In this document: in pieces, positions 7,494 to 14,963 of the stretch
Layout of the letters: each line of letters begins with the position of its first letter
How positions within the stretch are numbered: position 1 is the stretch's first letter
DNA from: Nocardioides aromaticivorans
GTDB taxonomy: Bacteria > Actinomycetota > Actinomycetes > Propionibacteriales > Nocardioidaceae
Direction of reading: 5' to 3'
Assembly: GCF_013408525.1 (NCBI RefSeq)
Contig: NZ_JACBZM010000001.1
Coordinates: forward strand, 2,170,001-2,234,000
Length of the DNA stretch: 64,000 nucleotides
Notes under the pieces: generated by a model
The model's database searches: none
Told to the model about the DNA's origin: nothing
The model's input: only the letters and a program-made list of their open reading frames with translations
Translations under genes and position numbers: made by a program

Positions 7494-8741
7494 ATGAATC
7501 CCCCACCGCACAACACGCCGCACCGCGAAGCGACGTCGCGCGAGTCCGCCGACCGGCCGGCCCCGTGGCTCCTCGATCTGGGCCTCGAAGTCGCCTCTGG
7601 GCGGCGGCCTTGGCTGTCCCCGGTGGCCTTCGCGCTGTTCATGGGCACCGGGCCGTTCCTGCTCAAATGGCTCACCGAGGGCCTTTCCCCGTCAGCAGAC
7701 ACGGCGCCCGAGCTCGTTGCGATGACCGAGCGGTTGAACGGCGTGGTGGCGGTCGTCATGTGGGTTCTGGCGGGGATCTCCCTGGCAGTCGGCGTGGGCT
7801 ACTGGTGCGTCTGCCGGCGCGCCCACCGCGCCTGGCGCTCACTGCCCGAGCACGAGCGCGAGGAGCTGACCCGCAGGCGCATCGACCGGCTGAACCAGGC
7901 GCTGGTGGCGCTGGGCGGGATCGCTCCTGACGCGCTGCCGATCAGGCTGGAGGACCTAGACGGACTCAACGACCGCCACCGGCGCCTCCTGGAGGACCTG
8001 CGGGCCAAGGCCGAGGAGACGACGTCGCCCATCTGCGGCGGCGCTCGAGCACGGACCGAGGACCTGGTCATGGCCGGCCGGCTCCACCGAGCGCTCTCCA
8101 ACGACACGATCGTGCGGCCGCCGCACACCGCCTCCGCCGCCACTGACCCCCGCGTGGTCGCCCTGGTCGAGCTCGACGAGGAGATCCAGGCTGCAGCTGC
8201 AGCGATCGGCGAGGCGCTGGAAGCCGGCCGGTGCAACTGCGATCAGGACACCCACCGCCGCCTCATCCGCGCCGGCGATCACGCCCATGCAGTCCTCCAC
8301 GGCCTCGACCCCGAGACGCCCGAGCTGACACGGCCGCGGCCGTGCTGGATCGGTCGCCTGACCTGGGCCGGCGTAGTGCTCTGCGCCATCTGCACCAGCC
8401 CGGTGGCCAGGGCACCGCTGCCGGCGCCGGCCGACCAGGGCCGCGAGCGACCGTCGACGGTCTCGCCCTGGCGGGCCTGCCCCAACGTCCTCCATCCGTC
8501 GACGGCACCGACCGGGCTGACCGGCACCATCAGCGGAGCCTCGAAACCGAGAGCCACGGGCACGCCGGCGCCGAGCGCCTCGAGGACCGCGAGCGCTGCC
8601 CCCTCGGGATGGCTGCCCCCTTCGCCGACCGGACGCCGGCCAGGCAAGTCGAGGGCGGCCCAGGCGAAGTTGCTGCGCACCGACCCGACGTCGATGGCGA
8701 CGACCCGCGGAGCCATCACGCGCTCGTGCGACAGCAACTGA
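7494..8741 (+). CDS. Hypothetical membrane protein; C-terminus probably aberrant
   Basis: A 415-codon frame from ATG with GGGAGGAAG about 7 bases upstream. Residues about 44-64 and 84-107 are probable transmembrane helices, followed by a cytosolic helical region (about 110-290) with RRRIDRLNQAL. I do not recognise the family. From about residue 297 (near 8380) the sequence becomes Pro/Ser/Ala-rich and is the antisense of a recognisable gene fragment (8381-8716, minus strand). The natural gene therefore probably ended near 8380 and reads on into unrelated DNA after a deletion or rearrangement. Confidence 0.5.
   Translation: MNPPPHNTPHREATSRESADRPAPWLLDLGLEVASGRRPWLSPVAFALFMGTGPFLLKWLTEGLSPSADTAPELVAMTERLNGVVAVVMWVLAGISLAVGVGYWCVCRRAHRAWRSLPEHEREELTRRRIDRLNQALVALGGIAPDALPIRLEDLDGLNDRHRRLLEDLRAKAEETTSPICGGARARTEDLVMAGRLHRALSNDTIVRPPHTASAATDPRVVALVELDEEIQAAAAAIGEALEAGRCNCDQDTHRRLIRAGDHAHAVLHGLDPETPELTRPRPCWIGRLTWAGVVLCAICTSPVARAPLPAPADQGRERPSTVSPWRACPNVLHPSTAPTGLTGTISGASKPRATGTPAPSASRTASAAPSGWLPPSPTGRRPGKSRAAQAKLLRTDPTSMATTRGAITRSCDSN
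8381..8716 (-). pseudogene. Truncated DUF429-like (RNase H-fold) gene fragment
   Basis: On the minus strand from ATG 8716 the frame reads MAPRVVAIDVGSVRSNFAWA, then VALGFEAPLMVPV and RPWSAGAGSGALATGLVQM. I recognise this as the N-terminal half of a family resembling DUF429 nucleases: an acidic AIDVGS strand, GFExPL and the WSAGAG-ATGLVQ block. It loses similarity just after LVQMAQ (about 8381), where the open frame continues as low-complexity sequence to 8279. A complete protein would be roughly twice as long. Tail-to-tail contact with the disturbed 3' end of the 7494 gene suggests one rearrangement near 8380. Confidence 0.5.
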
Positions 8742-8743
8742 GG

Positions 8744-8869
8744 ATGCCTGCGCGCGGGCGGGGCTCCTGCCCCCTCTTCCTCCTCGTGATCTTGCTGCTG
8801 TTCGTGATCTTCATGCTGATCCGCTTCCTGTCACAGAAGCCCCGGGACGGGGCACTGGGCGAGCAATGA
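8744..8869 (+). CDS. Small single-pass membrane protein (41 aa)
   Basis: Reads MPARGRGSCPLF and continues into a hydrophobic helix (LLVILLLFVIFMLIRFL) and a short charged tail. Its 3' end overlaps the tail of the convergent Abi-like gene. No family recognised; the upstream region overlaps the pseudogene fragment, so expression is uncertain. Confidence 0.35.
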   Translation: MPARGRGSCPLFLLVILLLFVIFMLIRFLSQKPRDGALGEQ

Positions 8870-9565
8870 CGGAACCACTGAGGTGCCCCGGACGTAGGCG
8901 GCGGCGGCCGGGGCGACCCAGGCGAACAGCTCGTCGACGTCGCGCATGCGGTCGTGGAGGCCGGAGGAGGTGGAGAAGACGGGCTCGTTGTGCGCCAGTC
9001 GGTTGCGGAACTTGTTCACGCGGGCCACCCGCTCATGGACCTCGCCACGCGTGGGGGAGCCGTTGAAGGCATGACGGAGCATCGGCGTCCAGAAGGTCGC
9101 GGTGCGGTCACGGTCGGTGAGCTTGGTCCAGAACCCGAACGTGGTGGCGGCGACGACCTTGCCGTGGCTGGGGCTCGCTCCAAGCCCACGCTTGGCGTCG
9201 TTGAGCGCGCGCTGACTGCCTGTGTTGAGCGAGATTTGCTTCGTCACCGCACGGCCGTGACCCTGGGTGCGCGTGAACAACTGGCTCGCCGGGTCCACTG
9301 ACCAGTCTGGGAACTGCTGAGCCATTTGCCGGTCGTAGGCGTTGCGCAGCGCGACCTCGAGATGGCAGGTGTCCGCGAGCGCGGCGGCGGCAAGCTGGCT
9401 GTTCCAGCAGTAGAGCTCGAGCGCCAGGCCGGCGTCGCCGCCGCAGGGGAACAGGTAAGTGTCCAGGCGTGGTGTACTCAGCCACGCCTCGAGGTCGGCG
9501 GTGCTGAGCGGCGCCGCGGCCGCGGCCGCGATCGCGGGTGCGTCGTCTTGCTCCTCAGCCGTCAC
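8831..9565 (-). CDS. Abi-like HEPN abortive-infection protein
   Basis: A 244-residue protein of the Abi-like (Abi_2/AbiD-F) type. The N-terminal family signature is visible: STPRLDTYL (30-38), LELYCWNSQLAAA (49-61) and HLEVALRNAYDRQ (68-80). A HEPN RNase motif RNxxxH is present at R187-N188...H192 (FRNRLAHNEP). Known: Abi_2 proteins contain HEPN folds and several give phage resistance by killing or arresting infected cells, probably by RNA cleavage. The gene starts at GTG directly downstream of a TAGGGT -10 box, so its mRNA is probably leaderless. It lies downstream of the PD-(D/E)xK/ParS-like pair on the same strand. Confidence 0.7.
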   Translation of the reverse strand: MTAEEQDDAPAIAAAAAAPLSTADLEAWLSTPRLDTYLFPCGGDAGLALELYCWNSQLAAAALADTCHLEVALRNAYDRQMAQQFPDWSVDPASQLFTRTQGHGRAVTKQISLNTGSQRALNDAKRGLGASPSHGKVVAATTFGFWTKLTDRDRTATFWTPMLRHAFNGSPTRGEVHERVARVNKFRNRLAHNEPVFSTSSGLHDRMRDVDELFAWVAPAAAAYVRGTSVVPSLLAQCPVPGLL

Positions 9566-9693
9566 ATGCGTACCCTAGTGACATCGCCCCGCGGATAACC
9601 GCCCTCTGGCACGGCTCGCAAGAGCCGGGTTAGGCACCGCGGGGCTCAGGCATTTCCTGGGGCCGTTCTGCGGCGCGCTCACGACGCCGGAAC
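9566..9693 (-). promoter_or_regulatory. Leaderless promoter of the Abi-like gene and upstream hairpin
   Basis: On the minus strand TAGGGT (572-577 of the 9-kb block, i.e. 9572-9577) lies exactly 6 bases before the GTG start, so transcription would begin at or next to the start codon. Further upstream, CGGCTC-GCAA-GAGCCG (about 9617-9632) forms a small hairpin that may end transcription from the preceding nuclease gene. Confidence 0.5.
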
Positions 9694-11295
9694 CTAGTTC
9701 AGCTGCCCAAGCTTGGCTTCGACGGCGCGGCCGGCGAAGGGATGGGCGAGGATCGTCACGTCCTCGCCCGGCGGCGCCGGAGTGAACTCGAGGGTCTCGG
9801 CGTCGACGCAGAGCAGGTAGGGGCCGAGCTCGACGTCGCGGCCGCAGATCTGGGCGATGTATGGGGCAGCCGCGTCGACCTCCAGGCGGTGAGCGGGTGC
9901 TGAGGCTGTCGACTCTTGAAAGCGCGCCGCGGCGTCGGGCTCCATCACGATGCGTGCCGGCCCTCGGCCGACCTTCACCGCGCCGCCGGCGAGCAGGGTG
10001 ACAGCGCGGCGCACCGCGAGGAGGTCACGGCTGGACCATTCCGCCGGCGTCGGGAAGGAGTGGCCCGTGCTCGACTGGATCCGGTCGAGCCCCTCGACGA
10101 ACTCGAGGTAGGAGTCGATGCCAGGCAGCGCCGCGGTACCGATGGGGACGGCCGCGGCCGGTGGCGCGTCGCCCACCCCGAAGGAGAGCCGGTTCGGGGC
10201 GGTGGCATGCCGCATGAAGCGGACGACGGGGAGGAGAGCACCCGGCAGAAGGGGCGGCGGCTCCTCGTAGGTCAGCTGCAGCTTCACGTTGAGGAACCGG
10301 TGGTCCAGCCGCATCTTCGCCGTGACGATCCCTGTGCTGTCGGACCCCACCACGGTGGTGCCGCTGCGGCCGTGGCTGCGGTCGACGAGCCGGGCGGGCA
10401 GGGTCGCCAGGCGCCGGCCATCGGGTGCCCAGACGACCAGCTCGAGGTCGAGGTCGACGGCCTCGACCTCCGGCGTGAGGGTGATGTTGGCCTGGTCGAA
10501 ACTGCCACCCAGCCCATGTGGTGCGCGGACCTCGAAGTCGCGGACGTGCGTGGCCGGGAGTGTCGCCGGCTCGCCCCACTCGAACGCCGCCTCGAGCGCG
10601 TTGCGAACCTCCTGATCGGCGGGCGAGGTGCCGGAGACCACGTTGAAGCTGAGTGTGATCGGGCTGTCCAGCTCGGCGCCGACGTACTTGGGCCGCAGGC
10701 TGGCGGAGGTGATCTGGCCTGCGTCGATGGTGAACGCGACGCTGTAGAAGGGGTCGGAGGCCTCGACCTTGGCAGCGATCGCCTCCAGCCGGGGCCGCGC
10801 GGCGGGGAGACCGTCCACGAGTGCGTCCTGCTCCTGCTGCAGCTCGCGCAGCAGCTGGACGTACTGGTCGTTGGCGCCCATGAAGTGCCGCACGATCTGC
10901 GGGTGGCCAGCCAGCTGGGCCTCGAGCCAGTCGCCGGCGCACCAGGCGAGCGGGAAGGGGTAGTCGGGCTGCAGGTTGTTGAACCAGGCGAGTTCCTCCG
11001 GCGTGGGGACCATCGGCGTGACCAGTGTCCAGTGGTCCGGCTGCAGGGCGGCCGCGGTGATCAGACTCTCGGTGATCTGCCGCTTCCGGTTGCCCGTGCT
11101 CAGGCGGCCGAGGAAGTACTTGGACTGCCAGACCAGGAGCTGCCCGTCGATGTGGAACTGGTGGTCGCGACCGCCGTCCCCGCCAGCACCGTCGATACGG
11201 CGAGACCCGGGATTCAGGGTGCTGAGCAGGACGCCAACGATCTTCTCGAAGCGGCCACCCGCCCCAACCTCGGCCCAGTCGATTCCGTCGCGCAT
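9694..11295 (-). CDS. PD-(D/E)xK nuclease-domain protein, partner of ParS-like gene
   Basis: A 533-residue protein. The N-terminus is a PD-(D/E)xK endonuclease fold: E17 (RFEKIVGVLL), D44 (GAGGDGGRDHQF) and Q57-S-K59 (LLVWQSKYF), the E...D...QxK arrangement. It continues with TESLITAA, then a helical connector (about 150-190) and a long beta-rich region (about 190-370) with no family I recognise. The start at 11295 was chosen because it lies 4 bases after the stop of the upstream ParS-like gene, indicating translational coupling; the frame stays open upstream but inside that gene. Likely a DNA-cutting effector of a two-gene toxin-antitoxin or phage-defence unit. Substrate and trigger are unknown. 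Confidence 0.65.
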   Translation of the reverse strand: MRDGIDWAEVGAGGRFEKIVGVLLSTLNPGSRRIDGAGGDGGRDHQFHIDGQLLVWQSKYFLGRLSTGNRKRQITESLITAAALQPDHWTLVTPMVPTPEELAWFNNLQPDYPFPLAWCAGDWLEAQLAGHPQIVRHFMGANDQYVQLLRELQQEQDALVDGLPAARPRLEAIAAKVEASDPFYSVAFTIDAGQITSASLRPKYVGAELDSPITLSFNVVSGTSPADQEVRNALEAAFEWGEPATLPATHVRDFEVRAPHGLGGSFDQANITLTPEVEAVDLDLELVVWAPDGRRLATLPARLVDRSHGRSGTTVVGSDSTGIVTAKMRLDHRFLNVKLQLTYEEPPPLLPGALLPVVRFMRHATAPNRLSFGVGDAPPAAAVPIGTAALPGIDSYLEFVEGLDRIQSSTGHSFPTPAEWSSRDLLAVRRAVTLLAGGAVKVGRGPARIVMEPDAAARFQESTASAPAHRLEVDAAAPYIAQICGRDVELGPYLLCVDAETLEFTPAPPGEDVTILAHPFAGRAVEAKLGQLN

Positions 11296-11299
11296 GGGC

Positions 11300-11701
11300 T
11301 TAGCCGGCTCCGGCGAAGGCTCGCGCGGCCGCGAGCACCGGCGGGCCGACCTGCTCGATGTTCCCCTCACGCAGCAGCCGCGCCGGGGCGACGTCGTCGA
11401 GGTGCGGGTTCATGCCCTGGAACCAAGACTGGATCACCGCGGCCGAGTCCTTCTCGTGCAGCAGAGCCGTGATGCGGTAGGCCATGCGCAGCCGGTTGAC
11501 GACCTCGGTTGACGGGGTGCGCGCGTCGACCGGGTCGGCCCACTGGCGTACAGCGCGGGTCTCCTGGACCGATCCCAGGTAGGCGACGAGCTTGGCCCCG
11601 AGCAGGTCGCGCAGCCGCGCCACCAGTTCGCTCGTGGGCAGGCGAACCGACTCCTCGTAGGCGCGGAGGTCGCCGCGGGCGATGGTCGACGGTGTGCTCA
11701 T
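11300..11701 (-). CDS. Xre/MbcA/ParS toxin-binding-domain protein (antitoxin-like)
   Basis: A 133-residue protein. The pattern LRDLLGAKLVAYLGSVQETRAVRQWA, then RLRMAYRITALL, SWFQGMNPHLDDVAPARLLREG and GPPVLAAARAFAG matches the DUF2384 / Xre-MbcA-ParS toxin-binding domain. Known: such proteins normally neutralise a RES-domain toxin encoded next door. No RES gene is present; the coupled downstream gene encodes a PD-(D/E)xK protein instead. There is no N-terminal helix-turn-helix, as in MbcA-type members. The ATG at 11701 has GGGAG about 9-10 bases upstream. It is divergent from an XRE regulator. Confidence 0.75.
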   Translation of the reverse strand: MSTPSTIARGDLRAYEESVRLPTSELVARLRDLLGAKLVAYLGSVQETRAVRQWADPVDARTPSTEVVNRLRMAYRITALLHEKDSAAVIQSWFQGMNPHLDDVAPARLLREGNIEQVGPPVLAAARAFAGAG

Positions 11702-11878
11702 GGCTGAACTCTCCCACGTGGTGACGCCGTTGCCCAGACAGATCACACCCGAAATCACACGCAAACCACACCGCCGATAACCTAGATCATGACAATCTGC
11801 CAACAAGAGGAGCAAAATGCACGCGGATACGCATGCAAACTGTTGCGTGAGTGGATGCGACGTGCCTACCCTCCTCGC
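11702..11878. promoter_or_regulatory. Divergent control region with three iterated ATCACAC repeats and a leaderless promoter
   Basis: Three direct repeats, ATCACAC (11742-11748), ATCACAC (11754-11760) and ACCACAC (11765-11771), are spaced 12 and 11 bases apart, about one helical turn, as for a cooperative operator. For the plus-strand XRE gene, TTGCGT (11843-11848), an 18-base spacer and TACCCT (11867-11872) are followed by 6 bases and then ATG (11879), the layout of a leaderless transcript. The XRE protein or the ParS-like protein is the likely binder of the repeats. Confidence 0.55.
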
Positions 11879-12481
11879 ATGGACAACACCAGGCCCGCCG
11901 CCGGCATCGTGAAGGCTCTGCGCACCCTCGCGGGGATGTCGCAGCGCGAGCTGGCCGAGGCGTCAGGCGTCGCGGCGTCGACCATCGGACGCATCGAGAG
12001 CGGCGCCATGGACCCCTCGCTGGAGACCGTCTCGAAGCTGGCGGCCGGCGCCGAACTGGGAGGACGCGTCGTGAAGACCATGACTGCCGAACAACTCTGG
12101 GGCGAGAGCGCCAAGCTCATCCCCAACCCCGTCATGCGCACGATGTGCGCCCACACGGCGATGGCGGCCGCCGACCAGGTGCTCGAGGGATTCAGGCTGG
12201 GCACGGGCTACCAGCCCGGTCAGGCGGTTCATCCAGGCGACCCCTTCGGCAAGGTCCTGGCCTGGCTGTGGCTGACCGACCGCGCCGCGGCCATGCTCAC
12301 CCTCGCCGACTTCTGCGCCCAGCTGCGCGACCACGGCCGCGACCCCGCCCCGGTCACCCTCGACGACGTCCTGGCCGGTCTGACCTTCGCCATGCCCGCC
12401 CGGTTCCCCGATGCCGAGTTCGAGGCCCTGATCGCCGAGGCGCGCCGCATGGTGCCCGGCATGTACGGCCGCCCGTTCTGA
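11879..12481 (+). CDS. XRE-family transcriptional regulator
   Basis: A 200-residue protein. Residues about 8-50 are a Cro/CI-type helix-turn-helix (IVKALRTLAGMSQRELAEASGVAASTIGRIESG), with DPSLETVSKLAAGAEL completing the five-helix fold. The C-terminal 130 residues are helical and unrecognised (CAHTAMAAADQVLEGFR, FAMPARFPDAEFEALIAEARR). There is no Shine-Dalgarno sequence; the ATG lies 6 bases after a -10 box, so it is probably leaderless. It is divergent from the ParS-like/nuclease operon and is the likely repressor of that unit, itself, or both. Confidence 0.75.
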   Translation: MDNTRPAAGIVKALRTLAGMSQRELAEASGVAASTIGRIESGAMDPSLETVSKLAAGAELGGRVVKTMTAEQLWGESAKLIPNPVMRTMCAHTAMAAADQVLEGFRLGTGYQPGQAVHPGDPFGKVLAWLWLTDRAAAMLTLADFCAQLRDHGRDPAPVTLDDVLAGLTFAMPARFPDAEFEALIAEARRMVPGMYGRPF

Positions 12482-12487
12482 TGTGGC

Positions 12488-12512
12488 CTGTGGAAAGCCC
12501 GGCCAGTGTCGG
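12488..12512 (+). promoter_or_regulatory. Composite DnaA-box-like motif, copy 2
   Basis: CTGTGGAAAGC (12488-12498), 7 bases, then GTGTCGG (12506-12512). It sits 48 bases before the 12560 start codon, just after the XRE gene. The first half deviates from the DnaA box at two positions. Confidence 0.4.
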
Positions 12513-12559
12513 ACCCATCAGACAGACTGGCCCCATCCCCTTCGACCACGGAGCCCCCG

Positions 12560-13165
12560 ATGACGAAGCTCAACAGTGAAGCCCGCCGCATCCTCGCGGA
12601 CGCGGGCATCACCGTGCGCGACTGGATCGCCTACGGCGGGTGGCTCAAAGAGATGACCGACGAGGCCGGCGATCGCCAGTGGGTGCCCGAGACCGAGTGG
12701 CGCGGAGACGAGTGCGGCTGCAGCGACGACCGATGCATCGGCTTCCACCATGACGAGGGCGAGGAGTGCGGCTGCCTCCCGGTGCTCATCGAGAACCGCG
12801 CGAAGGACCGCGAGGCCTACGACATCTGGCAGGCCTACCGCACGGCTGTCGAGGCCAACGACGGCCGCGGCGACCAGGACGCCTACGACGCCGTCTGGAG
12901 CCGGGCGGAGACATGGGTGCGCCGCCACTACCCGCGCGCACTGACCTTCTCCCTAGACGCCGTGGTGAAGGGTGAGCGGGGCATCTCAGCCACCTACCCG
13001 CCGTTCCCGAACGGGTCGATCCCGGACTACGTCGGCGCCACGCCAGAGGGCGACGGCTACCGCCAGCAACTTTGGACCGAGGGCACTGACCCCAACGGAC
13101 ACATCAGCCACGAGCGCGCCCGCACCATGTTCCGCCAGGGCGAGGAGAACGGCAGTGCCAACTGA
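12560..13165 (+). CDS. Hypothetical Cys-rich protein, possible metal-binding segment
   Basis: A 201-residue protein, family not recognised. Residues about 51-77 form a compact cluster, DECGCSDDRCIGFHHDEGEECGC, with five cysteines and two histidines and spacing that would suit a zinc site. An earlier in-frame start lies at 12506, but the ATG at 12560 has CGGAG nearby and leaves room for the upstream motif. It begins a run of overlapping small genes (12560, 13155, 13478). Confidence 0.55.
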   Translation: MTKLNSEARRILADAGITVRDWIAYGGWLKEMTDEAGDRQWVPETEWRGDECGCSDDRCIGFHHDEGEECGCLPVLIENRAKDREAYDIWQAYRTAVEANDGRGDQDAYDAVWSRAETWVRRHYPRALTFSLDAVVKGERGISATYPPFPNGSIPDYVGATPEGDGYRQQLWTEGTDPNGHISHERARTMFRQGEENGSAN

Positions 13166-13481
13166 GGCGAACTACGTCGCCGGCCTCGCGCTGAGCTGGG
13201 CCCGGAACGACCCACTTGAGCAGTGGATCAACGCAGCGCCCCGGGGTGGCGCCACCCCGCTCGAGGAGACCATCAGCGAGTACCTGGGATCCCACAACCC
13301 CTTCGCCGACGGCTCGCGCGTCGAGGTCCTCGGCGGCCTCCACGGCGACGCCCCGACGGCCTGGGTTCCAGTCACGATCGTCGAGCGGACCGCCGTCGAC
13401 GAATGGACAGTCGAGTTCGACGACGGCGACCAGGCCTGCCGCGATCACCACGAGCTGCGGCCCTACTCTCAGGGCCTGTGA
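13155..13481 (+). CDS. Small hypothetical protein with SH3/Tudor-like C-terminal half
   Basis: A 108-residue protein from GTG, overlapping the preceding gene by 11 bases. The C-terminal part (SRVEVLGG...AWVPVTIVERTAVDEWTVEFDDGDQACRDHHELRP) has the strand pattern of a small SH3- or Tudor-like barrel (WxPxxI...WxVxFxDG...RDxxELRP). This is pattern recognition by eye, not a family assignment. The coupled arrangement with its neighbours suggests one operon. Confidence 0.5.
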   Translation: MPTEANYVAGLALSWARNDPLEQWINAAPRGGATPLEETISEYLGSHNPFADGSRVEVLGGLHGDAPTAWVPVTIVERTAVDEWTVEFDDGDQACRDHHELRPYSQGL

Positions 13482-13689
13482 CCGACGCCGCCGAACAGAA
13501 GCTCACCCTGTACGCCACCGTGCAGGAGATCCCGCCAGACCACGCGGCGGCTACACCCTCGGCCGAGACGAGCTGACCGTCGAGGACATCGACTACGACC
13601 AGGCGCTCGAGGCCGCCTGCCGGCGCGTTCCCGAGGGCTGGCGGATCATCGCCCTCCGAGTCGAGCGAGAGCCAGTCCCCGCAAGCTGA
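13478..13689 (+). pseudogene. Frameshifted small hypothetical gene
   Basis: A GTG at 13478 overlaps the previous stop (GTGA) and reads VTDAAEQKLTLYATVQEIPPD, but closes at 13576. From about 13546 the frame shifted by -1 continues as GGYTLGRDELTVEDIDYDQ, RRVPEGWRIIALRVER and a stop at 13689, which looks like the rest of one protein of about 70 residues. Either a one-base deletion, a sequencing error in CGGCGGC, or much less likely a programmed shift. Confidence 0.5.
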
Positions 13690-13717
13690 TCGCTCCCACC
13701 CCTCCACTGCACGTAGG
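13687..13717 (+). promoter_or_regulatory. Bipartite motif TGATCG-N19-CGTAGG, copy 2
   Basis: TGATCG (13687-13692) plus CTCCCACCCCT, then CGTAGG (13712-13717) after exactly 19 bases, followed by TG. It lies 52 bases before the 13739 start and overlaps the preceding stop codon. Confidence 0.55.
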
Positions 13718-13738
13718 TGCCAGGAAGCGAGGTGGACC

Positions 13739-14086
13739 ATGAGCACTTCCCCAGCCGAGAACCCGGTCCCCGGAGTCGTCACCTTCACCGCCCACGGCAA
13801 CGCCGCCCTCGACCAGCTGGCTGAGGCCCTGGCGGCTGACTGTGACGGCTCCCCCACGAGCATCGCCGACATCCTCGAGCGGGTCCTGGAGGCCGACATC
13901 GAGGACCTGGCCGAATCACTGAGCGCGACCGCGCGACCAGCTGGCCGCGCATCCCTGGTCGGTCTCGACGTCGAGGAGGTAGGGCCGCCGGCCGAGAGTC
14001 CCGACGAGGCGGCCCGCCGCCGGCTCTCGCCGAGGACGCCCGCCGGCAACAACCGCGCTAGTCGGGGCCCTGGCATCGCCCGCTGA
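13739..14086 (+). CDS. Small hypothetical protein (115 aa)
   Basis: Reads MSTSPAENPVPGVVTFTAHG onwards. A helical central part (ALDQLAEALAADCDG, SIADILERVLEADIEDLAESL) is followed by a basic, Pro/Arg-rich tail. No family recognised. GCGAGGTGG lies about 6 bases before the ATG and the bipartite element motif lies 52 bases upstream, so it is likely expressed as its own unit. It converges on the degraded gene at 14089-14350. Confidence 0.5.
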   Translation: MSTSPAENPVPGVVTFTAHGNAALDQLAEALAADCDGSPTSIADILERVLEADIEDLAESLSATARPAGRASLVGLDVEEVGPPAESPDEAARRRLSPRTPAGNNRASRGPGIAR

Positions 14087-14088
14087 AC

Positions 14089-14350
14089 TCAGAGCTTGCG
14101 CCGGGCCTGTCGGCGCAGGACTGCCTCCAGCTCGGCAATGCCCTGGCCCAGCGGAGTCGGCGGGGCGACCTCGACAAGGTCGTCGAGCAGCTCGTCAACG
14201 TCGCCGGCCTCGAGCTGTGGTGAGGCGTAGGCGTTCCACTCCCCACGGCCGCGGCGAGCCGGCGTAGGCCTCGACGTCGGCCGGCGCGTTGAACCAGGCC
14301 GCCGCGGCGAGCGCGACCCGCCGCGTGATCAGGGCCCCTGGTCATCCATG
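14089..14350 (-). pseudogene. Degraded small gene remnant
   Basis: On the minus strand two frames encode plausible adjoining protein: LITRRVALAAAAWFNAPADV then, after a +1 shift near 14235, EWNAYASPQLEAGDVDELLD and LVEVAPPTPLGQGIAELEAV to a stop at 14089. An in-frame TGA sits just upstream and there is no good start codon. A further remnant reading CGAEKVGELVAARAD ends at about 14355. No full gene is seen on either strand between 14087 and 14513; GTTATCCACAG (14426-14436) is the only other notable site. Confidence 0.4.
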
Positions 14351-14425
14351 GTCGGTCAGTCGGCACGGGCGGCAACGAGCTCGCCGACCTTCTCCGCCCC
14401 GCACGCCTGTAGGGGACCCCTGCGG

Positions 14426-14436
14426 GTTATCCACAG
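14426..14436 (-). promoter_or_regulatory. DnaA-box-like sequence GTTATCCACAG
   Basis: Exact match to the TTATCCACA consensus, with the same flanking G and G as the sites at 7391 and 19418, but without the GTGTCGG second half. It lies between a degraded gene and the 14514 gene. Confidence 0.4.
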
Positions 14437-14513
14437 CCTCGCCAACGGCCGCGCGCGCTGGGCCGTGAGATCAGCGAGACTCGGGCCCTACCGCACGGCA
14501 GGAAGGGCACCCG

Positions 14514-14921
14514 GTGGACGACAACGACCAGCTCGGAGCAGGCGGACATGCACAGGCGGCCCGCGAGCACGTCTACGGCTTCAACCGCGCCACCATGTGG
14601 GAGCAGGACCAGATCCCATCCGAGACCTCCGACCAGCTCGCGGAGTTCGCCGACCTCGCGGCCGCGCTCCCCCAGGCGTTCTCCCAGCTGTCCAGCACGC
14701 TCGAGCAAGCACAGGCCAACCAGGTGCTCAGCATGGACACGATGACCAACGAGTCAGACCCGGCAATGGCCATCAGCGTCGCCCGCCTTCACTTGGAGGA
14801 GGCCCGGGGCCTGGCGGTCGACCTGCACAAGCACCTCGACGCCGCGCGCAACGCCACCGCGCACATCATTAGCCAGGGCGTCGACGACGGCCAGGAGTCG
14901 ATGCCCTGGGACCAGCCCTGA
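14514..14921 (+). CDS. Hypothetical helical protein (135 aa)
   Basis: From a GTG start with CAGGAAGG about 7 bases upstream. Almost entirely helix-forming (LAEFADLAAALPQAFSQLSS, ARLHLEEARGLAVDLHKHLD), with an acidic tail, similar in style to the helical proteins at 15034 and 15198. No family recognised. Confidence 0.5.
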   Translation: MDDNDQLGAGGHAQAAREHVYGFNRATMWEQDQIPSETSDQLAEFADLAAALPQAFSQLSSTLEQAQANQVLSMDTMTNESDPAMAISVARLHLEEARGLAVDLHKHLDAARNATAHIISQGVDDGQESMPWDQP

Positions 14922-14963
14922 CCAAGGCCCGACGCGCGGTAGCCGAGATTTCTTTGCGGTAGG

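Noticed and set aside
9600-9660. Possible tRNA-like structure (CGGCTC-GCAA-GAGCCG with GGTTAGGC nearby)
   Set aside because: No complete cloverleaf, no T-loop GTTCGAATC and no CCA-side acceptor pairing; a simple hairpin explains it.
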